Shown here one piece after another: positions 13,988 to 14,814 of a DNA stretch of 14,814 nt (the first letter of the stretch is position 1; every line of letters begins with the position of its first letter). Position numbers and translations under genes: made by a program. A model generated the notes under the pieces. That model saw nothing but the letters and a program-made list of their open reading frames with translations, did not search any database and had not been told where the DNA came from. Source of the stretch: CAZJLP01 sp964546955 (GTDB taxonomy: Bacteria; Verrucomicrobiota; Verrucomicrobiia; Opitutales; Opitutaceae); NCBI GenBank assembly GCA_964546955.1, contig CAZJLP010000082.1, positions 1 through 14,814 on the forward strand. The letters are read 5' to 3'.

Positions 13988-14814
13988 ATGCTGTGGCTCT
14001 ATCGACTGCTCTTTCCTCCCGCGATGCTGCTGGCTTCGCCTTACTATCTCCTGCGCATGAAGCGCCGGGGCGGTTATCGGCGCAATTTTTCCCACCGACT
14101 TGGAGCAAGCGAGCCGCTTCCCGCCAAGGATCCGGCTCGCAAGCGGATCTGGCTCCAGGCCGTGAGTGTGGGCGAGATGCTCGCGGTCGGACCTTTGCTC
14201 GAACGGCTGCACCGCAGCGGCGACATCTCGGTTTATCTGACCACGACCACCAGCACAGGATACGAATTGGCGAAAGAGCGGTACCGGGGATTGACGGAGG
14301 GCATTGGCTATTTCCCGTTGGATTGGTGGTTGTTCTCCCGGCGCGCTTGGCGCCGGGTCGCACCGGATTTGGTGATTCTGACGGAAGGCGAACGATGGCC
14401 CGAGCATATCTCCCAGGCTCGCGAGCGAAACGTGCCGGTGCTATGCATCAATGCGCGCCTTTCCGATACCAGTTTTCGACGCATGAAGGCATGGCCGCGT
14501 GCGTCGGCGGCGTTGTTGCGCGGAGTGACCCGCTTCTTGCCGTGCTCGGCGCACGATGAGGTGCGTTTCGAGAAGTTGGGCGTGCCGCGGGAGAAGCTGA
14601 CGCTGACGGGCAATATAAAACTGGATCTCTCGATCCCTTTGCTCTCTGACCCGGAAAAGGAAGCCTTGAAAGCGGAGCTCGGCTTCGAGGCAGGGTCGCC
14701 GGTCTTGCTCGGCTCCTCCACCTGGCCCGGAGAGGAGGCCGCCCTCGTGCACGCGTTGAAGAGACTTCGCGAAAATGGAGTGGCCGCGCGGCTGCTGATC
14801 GTGCCCCGACACGC
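13988..14814 (+). CDS. waaA: 3-deoxy-D-manno-octulosonic acid (Kdo) transferase, partial (C-terminus beyond right edge)
   Basis: 275 codons of a GT30 glycosyltransferase that adds Kdo from CMP-Kdo to lipid A precursor at the inner face of the cytoplasmic membrane. Seen: a hydrophobic N-terminal anchor (residues about 2-22), the arginine/lysine-rich RMKRRGGYRRNFSHRLG, VSVGE with the presumed catalytic base E63, LTEGERWPEH (131-140, matching the usual ETELWPN region), INARLS and LTGNIKLD. The usual STHxGEE start of the CMP-binding half reads STWPGEE here (W246). The ATG at 13988 begins at the conserved hydrophobic anchor and has a weak CAGG 8 bases upstream. In-frame GTGs at 13901 and 13913, after a TAG at 13889, would add a basic/Pro-rich extension. 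Full-length relatives are about 420-430 residues, so roughly 150 are missing beyond the window. Confidence 0.92.
   Translation, partial: MLWLYRLLFPPAMLLASPYYLLRMKRRGGYRRNFSHRLGASEPLPAKDPARKRIWLQAVSVGEMLAVGPLLERLHRSGDISVYLTTTTSTGYELAKERYRGLTEGIGYFPLDWWLFSRRAWRRVAPDLVILTEGERWPEHISQARERNVPVLCINARLSDTSFRRMKAWPRASAALLRGVTRFLPCSAHDEVRFEKLGVPREKLTLTGNIKLDLSIPLLSDPEKEALKAELGFEAGSPVLLGSSTWPGEEAALVHALKRLRENGVAARLLIVPRH

Noticed and set aside
13463..14407. 314-codon minus-strand open frame crossing waaA and the M16 start
   Set aside because: It overlaps two well-supported genes and merges unrelated regions. Arg/Pro/Ala-rich shadow.
1..14814. Possible defence or mobile island
   Set aside because: No integrase, transposase, toxin-antitoxin, direct-repeat array or phage gene. 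The helicase and the M16 peptidases are housekeeping-type, not defence-linked here.

Overview
The window looks like an ordinary chromosomal stretch from a GC-rich Gram-negative bacterium. A Kdo transferase (WaaA) implies lipopolysaccharide, and PhoH beside a 7TM-HD phosphodiesterase plus paired large secreted M16 peptidases fit Verrucomicrobiota, possibly Opitutae. That placement is inferred from gene content and protein style; no rRNA or marker search was possible. There is no phage, IS, CRISPR, tRNA or rRNA signal. No intergenic stretch exceeds about 170 bases.

Left part (1-5908), all minus strand and read right to left: a HIT-family nucleotide hydrolase/transferase, then phoH, then pgpH (7TM-HD, c-di-AMP phosphodiesterase family), then a UvrD/PcrA-type helicase whose C-terminus lies beyond the left edge. 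Gaps are 73, 84 and 105 bases, so co-transcription is plausible. The phoH gene holds a 10-N assembly gap that shifts the apparent frame. The true C-terminus is recoverable after the gap and ends at 4275, not 4291.

Middle part (5909-7924): a 49-base, very AT-rich divergent intergenic region carries a 27-bp imperfect palindrome. It is a good candidate operator for the TetR-family regulator that starts at 5958. Fourteen bases after tetR comes fabF (beta-ketoacyl-ACP synthase II), so tetR-fabF is probably an operon and the HIT-phoH-pgpH side may be co-controlled from the same site.

Right part (7985-14814): two tandem, diverged, secreted M16 (PqqL-like, two-module) zinc peptidases on the minus strand, convergent with fabF. 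Both keep the complete HxxEH...E zinc site. A divergent waaA follows, running off the right edge.

No convincing undescribed system was found. The items most worth checking are the operator palindrome, a small inverted repeat that supplies the C-terminal codons of the HIT gene, the nested hairpin next to the ribosome site of the second M16 gene, and the mis-framed gap in phoH.
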